Part shown: in pieces, positions 25,680-35,939 of the stretch
How positions within the stretch are numbered: position 1 is the first letter of the stretch
Layout of the letters: each line of letters begins with the position of its first letter
Source: Atrina japonica
Lineage: Eukaryota; Mollusca; Bivalvia; Pterioida; Pinnidae
Assembly (NCBI GenBank): GCA_030159075.1
Contig: BROG01000815.1
Coordinates: forward strand, 152,501-216,500
Reading direction: 5' to 3'
DNA length: 64,000 bases
Notes under the pieces: model-generated
What the model was told of the DNA's origin: nothing
The model's input: only the letters and a program-made list of their open reading frames with translations
Databases searched by the model: none
Program-made: the position numbers and the translations under genes

Positions 25680-26800
25680 AACACAAAAACAAACAAACAA
25701 AATAAACGTCCCATCAATGTTCTTTTTATCCAGAATATGTAAACGTTATCAGCTCTAAGTGACATTGCCTCTATTTTTACCTAATAAAATATGTTGTGGA
25801 TCAATACACTGAACTACATTGAGGAGCTGTCACCCCTTTTTAAGCACCAGGTATGACTCGAAATCACAATCGAACATGCAATCTTCCAAATGAAATTCGA
25901 ACGTATCACCACAAAACAACCGTGAGTGGTGCCGACATGTTTGATCGTCATCACCACAGTCTCGCAGCGTCAAATGTAAGAAACCATTAGTTCGTCTATA
26001 TCCTTCCTATCAGTCACTGTAGTTGCTTTATTTTTATCAGTTATATTTTATCGGTCGGTACGATTTGATTCGGAAACCACTGACCGAATGTTCTATGACA
26101 TTACATATAGACATATAGACATTACATATAAACTTTGCTGTATCCTTAAATCACTGAACCTTTCTCGGACAAAGCAAGATTTCTTATTCGGATTTGTTTC
26201 CACACCAGCTAAAAAGTTAAAGGTGCTCTTTGAATTTTACCTCTTTAGGATTTTTTTAATGATAATAAATAAATCTAGTACAGATTTTAAACATAAGCCT
26301 GGTTCACTAGTACTTTAAAAGTGTTCATTTTCAAAGTATTTTTGACATGTGATAAATAATTAACTTTAAAATGAAATGGTATAGACCAAAGGAAGAGCCA
26401 TGTTCGATGCGTTATTAGCCTTTCAAAAAGTTAAACATGCGATGGATATGAGTGGATTAACCTATATGCCCGACATCAAAGTATTTCAATTTTACGACGG
26501 TGAAATTTTGTTGAAAGCGCCGTGTGCAGGTAAACTCTGCTTGATTGAAAATGATAAAATAAGAGCGGGTAGTTATCGTGTGATATTAGCATTCTGTTTT
26601 ATGCACAATTAAGCGATACAGGTAACTCTAGTTATAACTGATAAAATAAGCAATTAACTGTAGTCGCGCTTGACTGACTATGCAGTTAAACACGGAGAGA
26701 TAATAGTTACGGGTTATCGCCACAATTTCAATTTGATGCTGTTTGTTTTTAATGCAATAAGTGAATTAAGATTACAGCCTGTGAAAAGTGATGCAAAATC
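25680..26800. other. Non-coding DNA, one protein-like ORF of doubtful status
   Basis: A 70-codon ORF at 26400-26612 has balanced composition (MSGLTYMPDIKVFQFYDG) and a GTAAAC donor-like site at 26529. It lacks an acceptor or recognised family. The rest shows nothing. Confidence 0.3.
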
Positions 26801-26801
26801 A

Positions 26802-26916
<115 letters not shown>

Positions 26917-27018
26917 AGCAATGCCGCCACACAAATGTTGAGAAGCCGTGATATTGAGATATCGGGTGTAATGTTTTATGCCTTTTTTATCCTATCTAAC
27001 TACAGTTATATTTGCATT

Positions 27019-27145
27019 AAAGGTCACCTCTGTATAAAGGGCACCTGCCCATCAGGGCCATTCAACATAAGCTTTCTTAACCCTTTTTATAAAAGGCCTG
27101 TCTATAACACAGCTACTGAGTTTGCCTGTTCCCTTTGTGAGTGGT
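27019..27145. mobile_element. GTGGTC-type MITE fragment
   Basis: AAAGGTCACCTCTGTATAAA and GGCCTGTCTATAACACAGC, then TTGCCTGTTCCCTT. The same words occur at 63762-63838 (AAAGGTCACCTGTCTATAAC, TTGCCTGTTCCCTT). Confidence 0.5.
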
Positions 27146-27148
<3 letters not shown>

Positions 27149-27242
<94 letters not shown>

Positions 27243-27246
27243 TGCG
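27149..27246. repeat. (TG)n(CGTG)n microsatellite
   Basis: TG to about 27223, then CGTG tetramers. Confidence 0.95.
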
Positions 27247-28109
27247 TAAGCATGTAGTTGAATATTGACGGCATTCAATTTAAGGGCGCTTTTTCACAAC
27301 TTTTCTGGAAATTGTATTCATCACTTGATATTTGTATCAATTGAAAAATGTCATTCTTAGCATTTTATATAATCGTCAGTTACAAACGCCCGGTTACGGA
27401 GAGCCTTGTGCAGAGCAAAACTGTTTTTGTTTAAACTTAACTTTTTAGGGGTAAATACTAGTATTGAAGTAAAAGCCAAAAAAATAAGTTTAAGTGAATA
27501 TAACATTTTGATCCGAAAGACAACAATTGGTACAATGGTAACTTATTTTAATCTTGTTTCGGTGTTGTTTTACTGGCCAGCCAAAGAGCAAATTTATGAA
27601 GACGTTACGGGATAAAAGTGAACAACCTAGTGGCACAAATTTTGACTTGTGCAATGGACTGATAACCGTAACACGGGAGCTCATTCCGATTGACTCGAGT
27701 CTTTCAATTCTTGTATCGAGCGTTTGGCGAGGGAGCAGTCATTTCCTGTGTGAAATTTAAGTCTTACGTCAGACCCAGATTCAAATATGGAATCCCCCGC
27801 TTTTGAGTAGAATTTTTTATCGGCCAACCCAGCACGAGCGGTGTTTTTCGTATAAAAGGAATCAAATCACCGCGTGAAGTAGGCAAATTAAACATAATTG
27901 AGTTTGAAAAGGGAATGCAAATGACCTTAGATTTATTTCAAATTTCTAGAATACCGGTACTATTTCATCTCGTAATTTCGACTTTGGAAAAAAAATTATA
28001 TGCTTTCATGTGACATCAATAGCTTTCATAGTTTCAATATTTTGTACGTAACATTGAATATTACTGTTGGAATTCGAAACCGCTCAGAACTCGCCAACGT
28101 TGATATTTA

Positions 28110-28111
<2 letters not shown>

Positions 28112-28196
<85 letters not shown>
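28112..28196. repeat. (GA)n microsatellite
   Basis: About 42 GA units. Confidence 0.95.
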
Positions 28197-28198
<2 letters not shown>

Positions 28199-28635
28199 TT
28201 TATGAACAGTTAACTATGTTACGTCTTCAAGGTGTGACTAGATTTATTTGTTTTGTCGGGGAACTATTATCTTGATAGAATTTAGATGCGGTACATGATC
28301 AAGACAAACAAGGCCAAATGTGTTTAAAATGGACTTAATAGATTAGGGGTGAGAACAACTTAAGAAGAACAAACAGTTTTATCTAGGCTCTTGGATGAGA
28401 CTAGATATAATGGGATGTAATGTTTATTTTAGTTCAGTTTGAATAACTTTGCCTAAGTTCTCGTTGGTCTCATACCTCGACTTGTCAGTCATAATAATAT
28501 GTTTTACGACAGTTTGCGAAATTGGCATTGTGGCGTTGCAGGCTGTCGGTGAACAACCTAACCTATAGTCTGGGAAAGCGTATGGTCCTCCCAATCGGAT
28601 GACCAAGAAGTAATATATTTGAACCTGAAAACTAG

Positions 28636-28661
28636 TTGTTTGTTGTTGTTGTTGTTGTTGT
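28636..28661. repeat. (GTT)n short tract
   Basis: Eight GTT triplets. Confidence 0.85.
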
Positions 28662-28794
28662 TAGTGTAAAAACAGACCATCCAATGTGCAAAAGCAATAT
28701 TTTACATTGTACATTGTCTCAGTACGAAAACTTTTATAGGATCTACAAGGTCAACATGACTGGTCTGATTTTAAAATTAGAAAATAATACCAAC

Positions 28795-28860
28795 TGTTAT
28801 GAATTAAGGCTGTCTAGCCCAGTAGCTAGGTTTTGTGGCTAGACGGTTGGTGTTTCTCAT
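28795..28860. repeat. Copy 1 of a 60-bp direct repeat (LTR-start-like)
   Basis: GTCTAGCCCAGTAGCTAGGT then TTTGTGGCTAGACGGTTGG. It aligns with CTAGTCCAATAGCTAGCTTT and TGTGGCTGGCCGGTTAGG at 30290-30335. Confidence 0.5.
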
Positions 28861-28879
28861 CGAGGGGTGTTCATTGACG

Positions 28880-29075
28880 ATTTAGCAAGCGTATGCCGAC
28901 GCATGAAAAAAAAACATAAATCGTTGGCGTACGTCGAACTTTCACTGTATCCCTGTTACACATTAACGATTTGCTGAACTTATGCGGACCTATGAAAAAA
29001 TTATCAAATCTTAATAAAACATTGGCATACGTCGAACTGTCGCTTTAGTTTAAGTTATTGTCACACTACACCGTA
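28880..29075. repeat. Imperfect direct repeat of ~115 bp
   Basis: GACGATTTAGCAAGCGTATG ... GTTGGCGTACGTCGAACTTT is followed by AACGATTTGCTGAACTTATG ... ATTGGCATACGTCGAACTGT. A third CGGACGTCGAACG lies at about 29088. Function unknown. Confidence 0.5.
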
Positions 29076-29157
29076 TTGCGCTACCGGACGTCGAACGTAT
29101 AGAAAAAATGCCGCAGAGAAAGTGATACGGTGGCGAAAGGTGCTCTCGTGTTCGATG

Positions 29158-29336
29158 CATAGGCGTCGGAACCGGGGGGGGGCTAGGGGAGGCATAGCCC
29201 CCCCCCCACTTTTTTGGCAAAGATAGACATATGTGTTGAAAATTAGGGCTTAGCCCCCAGACGTTTCTTTCGTGTGTGTGTTTTAAGTTGGTTTAGCCCC
29301 CCCCCCCCCACTTTCAATTTGCTTCCGACGCCTATG
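29158..29336. mobile_element. Short hairpin element with perfect 14-bp inverted ends
   Basis: CATAGGCGTCGGAA at 29158-29171 and its exact reverse complement at 29323-29336 bound 179 bp. Inside are a G-run followed by C-runs (GGGGCTAGGGG, TAGCCCCCCC), with GGGGGCTA/TAGCCCCC also complementary. There is no coding capacity; family unknown. Confidence 0.65.
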
Positions 29337-30099
29337 TGCGATGTATGGAACACAAAAAACGGACAAAACCCACAATGAACGCACAATCAATGCACAGGAT
29401 ATACAACGTTCAATTAACGGGCATCACCGTATTAGTAACGGACTTGTACCGCATAAAAGGTAAGAGTCCCCCCTTGGAAGAACGGACCCGGGTCCAACTT
29501 TACCCCCGGATAAATAGACCCAGCATAGAATATCACCAAAGTAAGAATCAACATGGGCCCAACTCCCCCCCAAGGAAAAGGCAACCCAGTTTCCAGTTCT
29601 ATTACTAGAAATCTATCAATCCATATAAACCAAAGCGGACTAATAGATCAACTTTAATTTTTTGTTAAAAATAAAATAATTGAAATCATGAAACCTGGTT
29701 TTAAAGTTCATTAAATACGCTCCATTTTAGTTGGCTTATCACAAAAAATATTTGATATCAATCATTAATAACGAAATTTAAAGTCAGTTGATGCAGCGTG
29801 GATAATTTCAACCTCTACCTATAACTTCAACCTCTACAAATATAAAATATTTTACTTTTTCATACGTTCAAAAATATCATATTTTTCATATCTAGACTGT
29901 CAATTTTAAAAGCACATATATTTTCTCTTTAATAATCCGGAAGCAAGAGGGGGGCAAATTCTACCCCATGGCGGTTTTCCCGCACAGGGGGGGACTCTGT
30001 ACTTACTTTGTGTATGGAGGAAATAATATACTTGGGCGCTTTTTCTTCCCATGGGGAGAATCTAACCCAGGCCAGTTTTCCTGGGGGGAAACTGCGGGG

Positions 30100-30290
30100 G
30101 GGGGTCTTTGCTACAACACCGGCTCGTTATATTTGGTGGCAGCGAGAGAGTCTGAAATCCAGAGAGAGAGAGAGAGAGAGCTGAAGGTCATAGTGTAAGC
30201 TGTTGATTTTTCATTGAATCCGCGAAGCTTCGGGACGAAGTTTGTCTGCGGAGGGGTAGTGTAACAGCCGTGGATATAGGCAGATTAACT
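30100..30290 (+). mobile_element. Collapsed LTR (Ty3/gypsy-like) remnant
   Basis: CGGCTCGTTATA/TT precedes TGGTGGCAGCG (30134-30144), a primer-binding-site-like sequence whose complement ends in CCA. About 100 bp later a polypurine run GCGGAGGGGTAG (30248-30259) abuts TGTAACAG (30260), a typical LTR start. Nothing codes between them, so gag and pol would be gone. GAGAG repeats lie at 30162-30180. The LTR start shares AGCTAG-TTTTGTGGCT with about 28820, which may be part of the partner LTR. Assignment is by motif order only. Confidence 0.4.
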
Positions 30291-30340
30291 ATCTAGTCCA
30301 ATAGCTAGCTTTTGTGGCTGGCCGGTTAGGATTTATATTC
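30285..30340. repeat. Copy 2 of the 60-bp direct repeat
   Basis: See 28795-28860. It follows the TGTAACAG LTR-like start by 25 bp. Confidence 0.5.
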
Positions 30341-30595
30341 ATGTACTATGCACCGGCGAGCGCGGTCGGTATCTGGATGGGTGACAATATAATGTGATGT
30401 GCTCAGTCGAGCCTCGGTGATGGCAACATATAGCGACATTTTTTTTCGGAGGGAATTTATTAGGGTTAGGCAGGGACGGGTGTAGCGGGTGCCCCGTAAG
30501 TTGTAAAAAAAATTAATAAAATTTACATTTTCTATTAGAATTTCGAAAATAAATGATAAATTACCGATATTTTCGCGCCTTGCTACCCGAAATGA

Positions 30596-30597
<2 letters not shown>

Positions 30598-30674
<77 letters not shown>
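30598..30674. repeat. (TA)n microsatellite
   Basis: About 38 TA units. Confidence 0.95.
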
Positions 30675-30679
<5 letters not shown>

Positions 30680-30681
<2 letters not shown>

Positions 30682-31795
30682 TCTAGGGTTGCGCCCCACT
30701 AACTTGAAATTCTGGATCCGCCCTTGGTTACTTGCTACAAATAAAAAGTATGTAGCCTTATTGTGGCACTGCTAAATACATAATTGAACGACAATAAGTT
30801 TTTATAAGAGTATCATTATCTATCATTTTTAATATAGTATAGGTCTACTCTACCAAGACAAAGTGTGGCACATCCGGGTTCTGTCAGAAACCTAAACAAT
30901 GCCATTAATTTTCCAAAAATATGGGTGTACAGGTAGGACATTTGGGCTTGCTCTGATTCCGCCATGCAGTGCTGTAGCTCTTTCATTTTTTACCGAAATT
31001 TTGCCTGTCATCCCTATTATTGTTTAATCTAGATTTGTTGTATTTGTAAACAATTTACCTTGGAAAATATACCTTGAAATTTTATTTATTTATTTTAAAT
31101 CACGTGATCTTATTAATTTGTTGTTTTATTTAGTTATCCATCTATTTATTTAGTTAGTAATATAGGCCACACGGTTCCTCCAATGACGCGAATGTCTGAC
31201 GAACGGGCGGCCATCAAAGAGAAAAACAAAATACCTGAACTTTCTGTACATAATAATACATAAAATATAATGTTGATAATACTGTCGTGTCATAAAACTT
31301 TTCATTTGATCTAAATTACCGTTTTGATTGCTAATCTCTAAAATCGGTCGAATTTCGGTAACGAGATTTGCGATTATTTATGTTTTACTTGCAGAAACTT
31401 TAGTCAAGAATCCCACCGGGATTAAATGTAAATATTGGCTCGCTACGCCATGTTCACGAACGTAGGTTACAAAATCATACCTCAAATAAAACTGCAGCAT
31501 TTTTCGGCTTTGTCATTATAGCATTCGTGTTTATATGCGCGTGTAATCGAATATTTCAATTAATTAAAAGTCAAATACTCCGTAATCCACCCGGGAATAC
31601 CCAGTGAACGGCGGCATTAGATTCTTTCGGCAGATACTGATTCTAATAAATACGTTTTATACACAGGCGTTTGCAGTCACACTGCATCTACAAAACCCTG
31701 AGATCACCAATAAATCAGCGGGTTCAAAAACACAAAACACTGACATAGTTTCACTCTCGCGGGTATATTGATGACATCGGGACTTTGGATATAAA
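30680..31795. other. Slightly CpG-richer non-coding stretch
   Basis: Around 31170-31790 CG dinucleotides are more frequent than in flanking DNA (GACGCGAATGTCTGACGAAC, CGGTCGAATTTCGGTAACG). No ORF or promoter motif could be fixed. Confidence 0.3.
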
Positions 31796-31797
31796 AT

Positions 31798-31965
31798 TTC
31801 AGATACCAAAGTATTTAAAATCTTCAGAATGTCCAGGAGTCAAATACACAAATCCGGTTAAGATTGGACAAACACAGACCACTGGAAATTCAGAGGTGTG
31901 ATCAGGTGTCATGGAGGAGTAAGCATCCCCGTGGACTGGTCACATCCGCCGCGAGTGTTTTAAGC
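31798..31965 (-). mobile_element. Putative PLE 3' tail, truncated minus copy
   Basis: Begins TTTCAGATACCAAAGTAT and keeps TTGGACAAACACAGACC, GTGTCATGGAGGAGTAAGC and the (reverse-complement) TGTGACC part. It is truncated at the high-coordinate end. Confidence 0.6.
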
Positions 31966-32254
31966 GTCTATGGTTTTATATCTATTTATACATTATGGAT
32001 TATGGCATGGGGTAGCCGAGTTTACATACAAGCAGAATACTTACATACCTTTAGAAGAAAATATGGTTAATTTAGGAAAATAATATCCGCAAGAAAATTG
32101 ACATCCTTACTCAATAAAGAAAAGAAAATAAGATGTTTTTTACTTTTGTCTAAGATTATAAGATTTGATTTACTTATTTTATCATATACATGTATATCTC
32201 ATCAATAGTTTTTCACTTATATTGATCTTAATTAAGGTGTGACGAGCATGCAAC

Positions 32255-33000
32255 TTTAAATGCCACAAATTTTGACCTACAGTAACTTGCCAAAAGTTTA
32301 TAGACATTATCATTTCTTGCTATATATTTTAATAAAAGCACATTTTTTCAACAACAAAAATATTGTGAAGCCATTTCTTATCGCATTTTAATAGAATTCC
32401 CACTGTTAAATAGAGAATATGCCCAAGATTCATTGATTATTTGGATGTAATTTTCTAATTTGTAATTTCAAAAAGTGAAAATTTAAACAAAAATTAAAAA
32501 TTAGATATCACAATTTCACTTACACAAAGAAGGAATTTTCAACACAAAAATTATACTTTCTGTTTAAATTAATTATTTTTTTTAATTTCTGATCCGGAAA
32601 ATTCAAATTAAAATATATAACAAAACTGTATTCAATTATCTGTTTGACAGTGAAAATCCTATTGAAATGCAATAAGAAATGGCTTCACAATATTTTTTTG
32701 AAAAAATATGGTTTTATATGAAATATATGTATATAGTAAAAATGACAATGTCTATAAACTTTTGGCCAGTGGCTGCGTGTCATGGACTGACCAATACAGT
32801 GAGATTATTTTACGTGCCATGCCTGTCGTGTCACAGGACCTCGGTTTTAAGTTTCATCCTAAAGAACCATGACCTTTACGTGGTGTGTCGAGGGTTTGGC
32901 GAGGATACAGTCATTGCCAATTTTTAAAAAGTATTTGGAATAATCCAGTACCGGGAATCGTAACTGGAACCTTCCAGTTGCGAGTCGATCGCTGTAGTAA
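32255..33000 (-). mobile_element. SINE-A-like copy interrupted by a MITE
   Basis: The low-coordinate piece (AACTTTAAATGCCACAAATT, TTGACC) and the high-coordinate piece (GTGCCATGCCTGTCGTGTCA, CAGGACCTCGGTTTTAAGT, TACCGGGAATCGTAACTGG) match neighbouring parts of copies at 35295 and 61087. The 32279-32790 MITE lies between them. The tRNA-like end is at about 32950-32995. Confidence 0.55.
32279..32790. mobile_element. Mariner/Tc1-like MITE with long inverted ends
   Basis: Left CCAAAAGTTTATAGACATTA and AATATTGTGAAGCCATTTCT, then TATCGCATTTTAATAG. Right: the reverse complements CTATTGAAATGCAATAAG, AGAAATGGCTTCACAATATT and TGTCTATAAACTTTTGG. Arms exceed 100 bp each with a few mismatches. Ends near CAGT suggest a Tc1/mariner-type family. 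No transposase. Confidence 0.7.
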
Positions 33001-33168
33001 AATTTTAAATAAAGACTGATTATCACAAAAATATTACATGTACACAAACATATTGGATCATATTATCGTATTATCAAAAGCCACATTAATGATCGATTGG
33101 AAACAGCCGAATACTAAGAAGGATAACTCTTACATTATTACCAACAACTCTTCTACAAATATCATAAA

Positions 33169-33440
33169 CGTTTGTTTGTTTGTTTGTTTATCGTCCCACT
33201 GAAGAATATTTCACTCGTATGGAGACGTCACCAAATGCCGGTGAAGGGCTTCAAATTTTGGCCTATGCTCGGCACTTACGGCTATTGAGCAGTGAGGGTT
33301 CTTTAACGTGCCGACACCAACTGTGACACGGGACCTCCAGATTTTACTGTCTCATCCGAAAGACAGGAAACCAACCTGTCGCCAGCGGGACTCGAACTCA
33401 CGACCCAGAGTCAAGCGCGCTACCGACTGAGCCAGCTCTA
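33169..33440 (-). mobile_element. SINE-A, full length, minus strand
   Basis: The reverse complement starts GCTGGCTCAGTCGGTAGCGC (A box), then GTGAGTTCGAGTCCCGC (B box), GACAGTAAAATCTGGAGGTC, GTTAAAGAACCCTCACTGC and TTGAAGCCCTTCACCGGC, and ends in (CAAA)n. Six or more relatives lie within 17 kb. Confidence 0.85.
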
Positions 33441-34203
33441 TTATAAACGAAATACCAAAGTTATTTTTTTTTTTTTTATTTATTTATTTTATTATTATTT
33501 TTTTTTTTTTTTGGTTTTGTTTTGTTTTTTGTCTATATGCTGACATCGCAAAAAATGAAAGTGTTGGATTTATAATTAAACAACAATGAAAAACAAACAA
33601 ACAAACAAAACTCTGAAGTTTTGCTTGCAATTTGATTTGGTAAATCCTGTTGTCATTACTTAACCCCATGTAAGGCAACTATTACTACCGATACTGATAT
33701 TCGAACACGCTTGTTATTCCGGAAGTCGTCCGAACATAAGAGAGGTTATCCTCCTTTCTTTTTATCATTTTAGAGGAGAATAAGACATTTTGTGTGAATA
33801 CCTACTCTCTCTGTCTGAAAGCCGCTATATCAATCGATCATAATTGGTTTCATGAAACTTTTGAGTCACTTACAGAAATATATCACAGTCTGTAAATATT
33901 TTATTTACTCTACGACGTTTTCGGACTTTCTCCTGGACAGGGCGGACATTTTGAACGTGAAATGAATCTATTTTACTCCAGTGAAATGTTGGTAAGAGTT
34001 TCTTTGGACACCCCATCTTATTAAACAATATTACAAACATAAATGTAAATCTAAATTGCATGTACATTACCACTTAGTAAAGTCAGCGATATATAAAGAT
34101 TATTTGTATCTATCCCCGTGACATTTTTTTTTAATTTAAATTTTGTTTTACATCCCACCAAGAATATTTTGCCTACACTCCCTACAGTAGGCCTATACAT
34201 AGT

Positions 34204-34307
34204 TTACAGCAGCAACGAAGAACGTATTTACTTTTTTTTTATTTTTTTATTTTTCTGTCTCCAAAAAATAAAAAAAATAATAAATACCTTCTTCGTTGCA
34301 GCTGTAA
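34204..34307. repeat. Hairpin with a 27-bp stem
   Basis: TTACAGCAGCAACGAAGAAC at 34204-34223 pairs with sequence ending GTTGCAGCTGTAA at 34307. Over 27 bp there are two mismatches. The loop is 50 nt of T-rich then A-rich DNA that can itself pair. Confidence 0.6.
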
Positions 34308-34344
34308 CTGGCCTATACAGGGTTCAACATTAAAGTTTGTCCGG

Positions 34345-34565
34345 TTGTCCGGGACAAGTCTATTTTGGGTTCAGACAAGTAGATGTTTCTCACTTGTCCG
34401 AATGAACAAGTGAAATTGTTGAAGACAAAAATTAATTCAATAAAGATTATTCTTGTTTAAACAGAAAAGAATATCTTTAAATGTTATAAATGATTATTTC
34501 GGACAATTTTCATTTTTGCATTTAGACAAGTTGATATCAGTACTACTTGTTCTTCAGGACAACTG
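34345..34565. repeat. Fold-back repeat built on GTTGTCCGGGACAAGT
   Basis: Left GTTGTCCGGGACAAGTC, CAGACAAGTAGATG and CACTTGTCCG; right TTTCGGACAATTTTC, TAGACAAGTTGATAT and ACTACTTGTTCTTCAGGACA as loose reverse complements. The centre is near 34445-34460. Confidence 0.5.
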
Positions 34566-34617
34566 AGAATTTTCGTTATTGTTTACACCTGCTATACACT
34601 GGTACTAGAGGACAGCA

Positions 34618-34621
<4 letters not shown>

Positions 34622-34658
<37 letters not shown>
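34622..34658. repeat. (TA)n tract
   Basis: It directly abuts the left end of the pogo-like MITE. Confidence 0.9.
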
Positions 34659-34661
<3 letters not shown>

Positions 34662-35085
34662 TGGAATCTCGTTATGTCGAAATAGTCCAGTCGAAATTCC
34701 GGATATTTCAAAGTTTAAAGTCCGGTCCCGATTTTTATAGATATAATAATATATCAATTAAAAATTTTGGTTATCTCAACTCTGGATCGTGAGGTCGTGA
34801 GTTCGAGTCTCGCCGGCGACAGGTTGGTTTCCTGTCTTTTGGATGAGACAGTAAAAACTGGAGGTCCCGTGTCACAGTAGGTGTCGGCATGTTTTCACTG
34901 CTCAATGGCCGTAAGTGCCGAGCATAGGCCAAAATTTGAAGCCCTTCACCAGCATTTGGTGACGTCTCCATATGAGTGAAATATTCTTGAGTGGGACCTT
35001 AAACAACAATAAACAAACAAACAAACTGGATATCTCAAAGTAATAGGGGCAGCCCCGTGAGTTTCGAGATAATGAGATTCCACTG
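34659..35085. mobile_element. Pogo-like MITE 1 with inserted SINE
   Basis: Ends CAGTGGAATCTCGTTATGTC and (right) TTTCGAGATAATGAGATTCC then ACTG are inverted repeats flanked by TA on both sides. CAGT-starting, TA-duplicating ends resemble pogo/Tigger elements. A 247-bp SINE sits at 34780-35026, leaving about 168 bp of MITE. Confidence 0.75.
34780..35026 (+). mobile_element. SINE-A, 5' truncated, inside pogo-like MITE 1
   Basis: Starts at the TCTGGATCGTGAGGTCGTGA part of the tRNA head and ends in CAATAAACAAACAAACAAAC. It is flanked by TGGTTATCTCAA (34768-34779) and TGGATATCTCAA (35027-35038), a 12-bp target-site duplication with one mismatch. Confidence 0.85.
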
Positions 35086-35089
35086 TATA

Positions 35090-35096
<7 letters not shown>

Positions 35097-35120
<24 letters not shown>
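35097..35120. repeat. (TA)n tract
   Basis: Short TA run inside a small AAAATT palindrome (ATAATTTTATATA ... TATAAAATTTT). Confidence 0.8.
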
Positions 35121-35121
<1 letters not shown>

Positions 35122-35294
35122 AAATTTTGTTGATTTATTATCTTTTGCAGTATTACTAAACACTATCGAAAAACCTTGAACCGGCTTGAAGTTAAATAAA
35201 ATAACACCAATATCATTGAGTTATATTTCAAATAATAATAAAATAACCCCCAAAAATAATACAAATTCTTGTCCTCTAGTACCCGTGACAATAT

Positions 35295-35600
35295 AGTTAG
35301 ATGTTGCCAGCTTTAAGTGATGTACCACATATTTTGACCAATATTATGAACTAACACATTATAATTGAGATTTTTTATGTGTGCCATGTCTGCCGTTACA
35401 CGGGACCTAGGTTTTAAGTCTCATTCGAAAGACCTGTGACTTTCACTTCATATGAAACATTTGTACATTGTAAATAATGAATTATTTTATGTGTCACAGG
35501 TGGAGGGAAAATGCATCGCTAGACTGGGATTCAAACCCAGGCCTCCCACAATATGTGTGGCTGCTCTGTCAATTGAGCTACCTTGTGGGACATATAGTAC
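35295..35600 (-). mobile_element. tRNA-headed SINE, minus strand
   Basis: The reverse complement of 35540-35592 reads GGTAGCTCAATTGACAGAGC (A box) and CCTGGGTTTGAATCCCAG (B box). Body: CTCATTCGAAAGACCTGTGA, ACACGGGACCTAGG. It shares the CATCCGAAAGAC/CGGGACCT domain with SINE-A but has a different tRNA head. Confidence 0.7.
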
Positions 35601-35939
35601 CCTGTCCCTGTTATACTCTTTTACGTTTTTTTGTTTTTGGTTTTTTGGTTTTTTGAAACTACATACCCTCACACATATTATTCCTAACCACTTCGAGTAT
35701 TGTTTAGTTAGGTGCCATTTGTAACATTGTAAGGAAAAAGTATACAGCCTGACATGCCCAGTTCTTGTGACCAGGACAAGTTCGAATTTTAGAAAATGCA
35801 GTATAATACTACATGTACATTGTACATTAAAATTACACTGGCAACAGCAGTGTTCCAACTTGTCTCCATACCTATAGCAAGGATTTTCCTACCTCCAGGA
35901 TTAAAAAACGACATTTTAACTAAAACAGAAAAACAAGTA

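Noticed and set aside
26400..26612. Protein-like 70-codon ORF
   Set aside because: Balanced composition and a donor-like GTAAAC, but no acceptor, no family and no neighbouring exon. Not enough to call a gene.
29968..30198. Gly/Phe-rich 76-codon ORF
   Set aside because: It spans the G-rich end of the putative LTR and the GA repeat. No coding signature.
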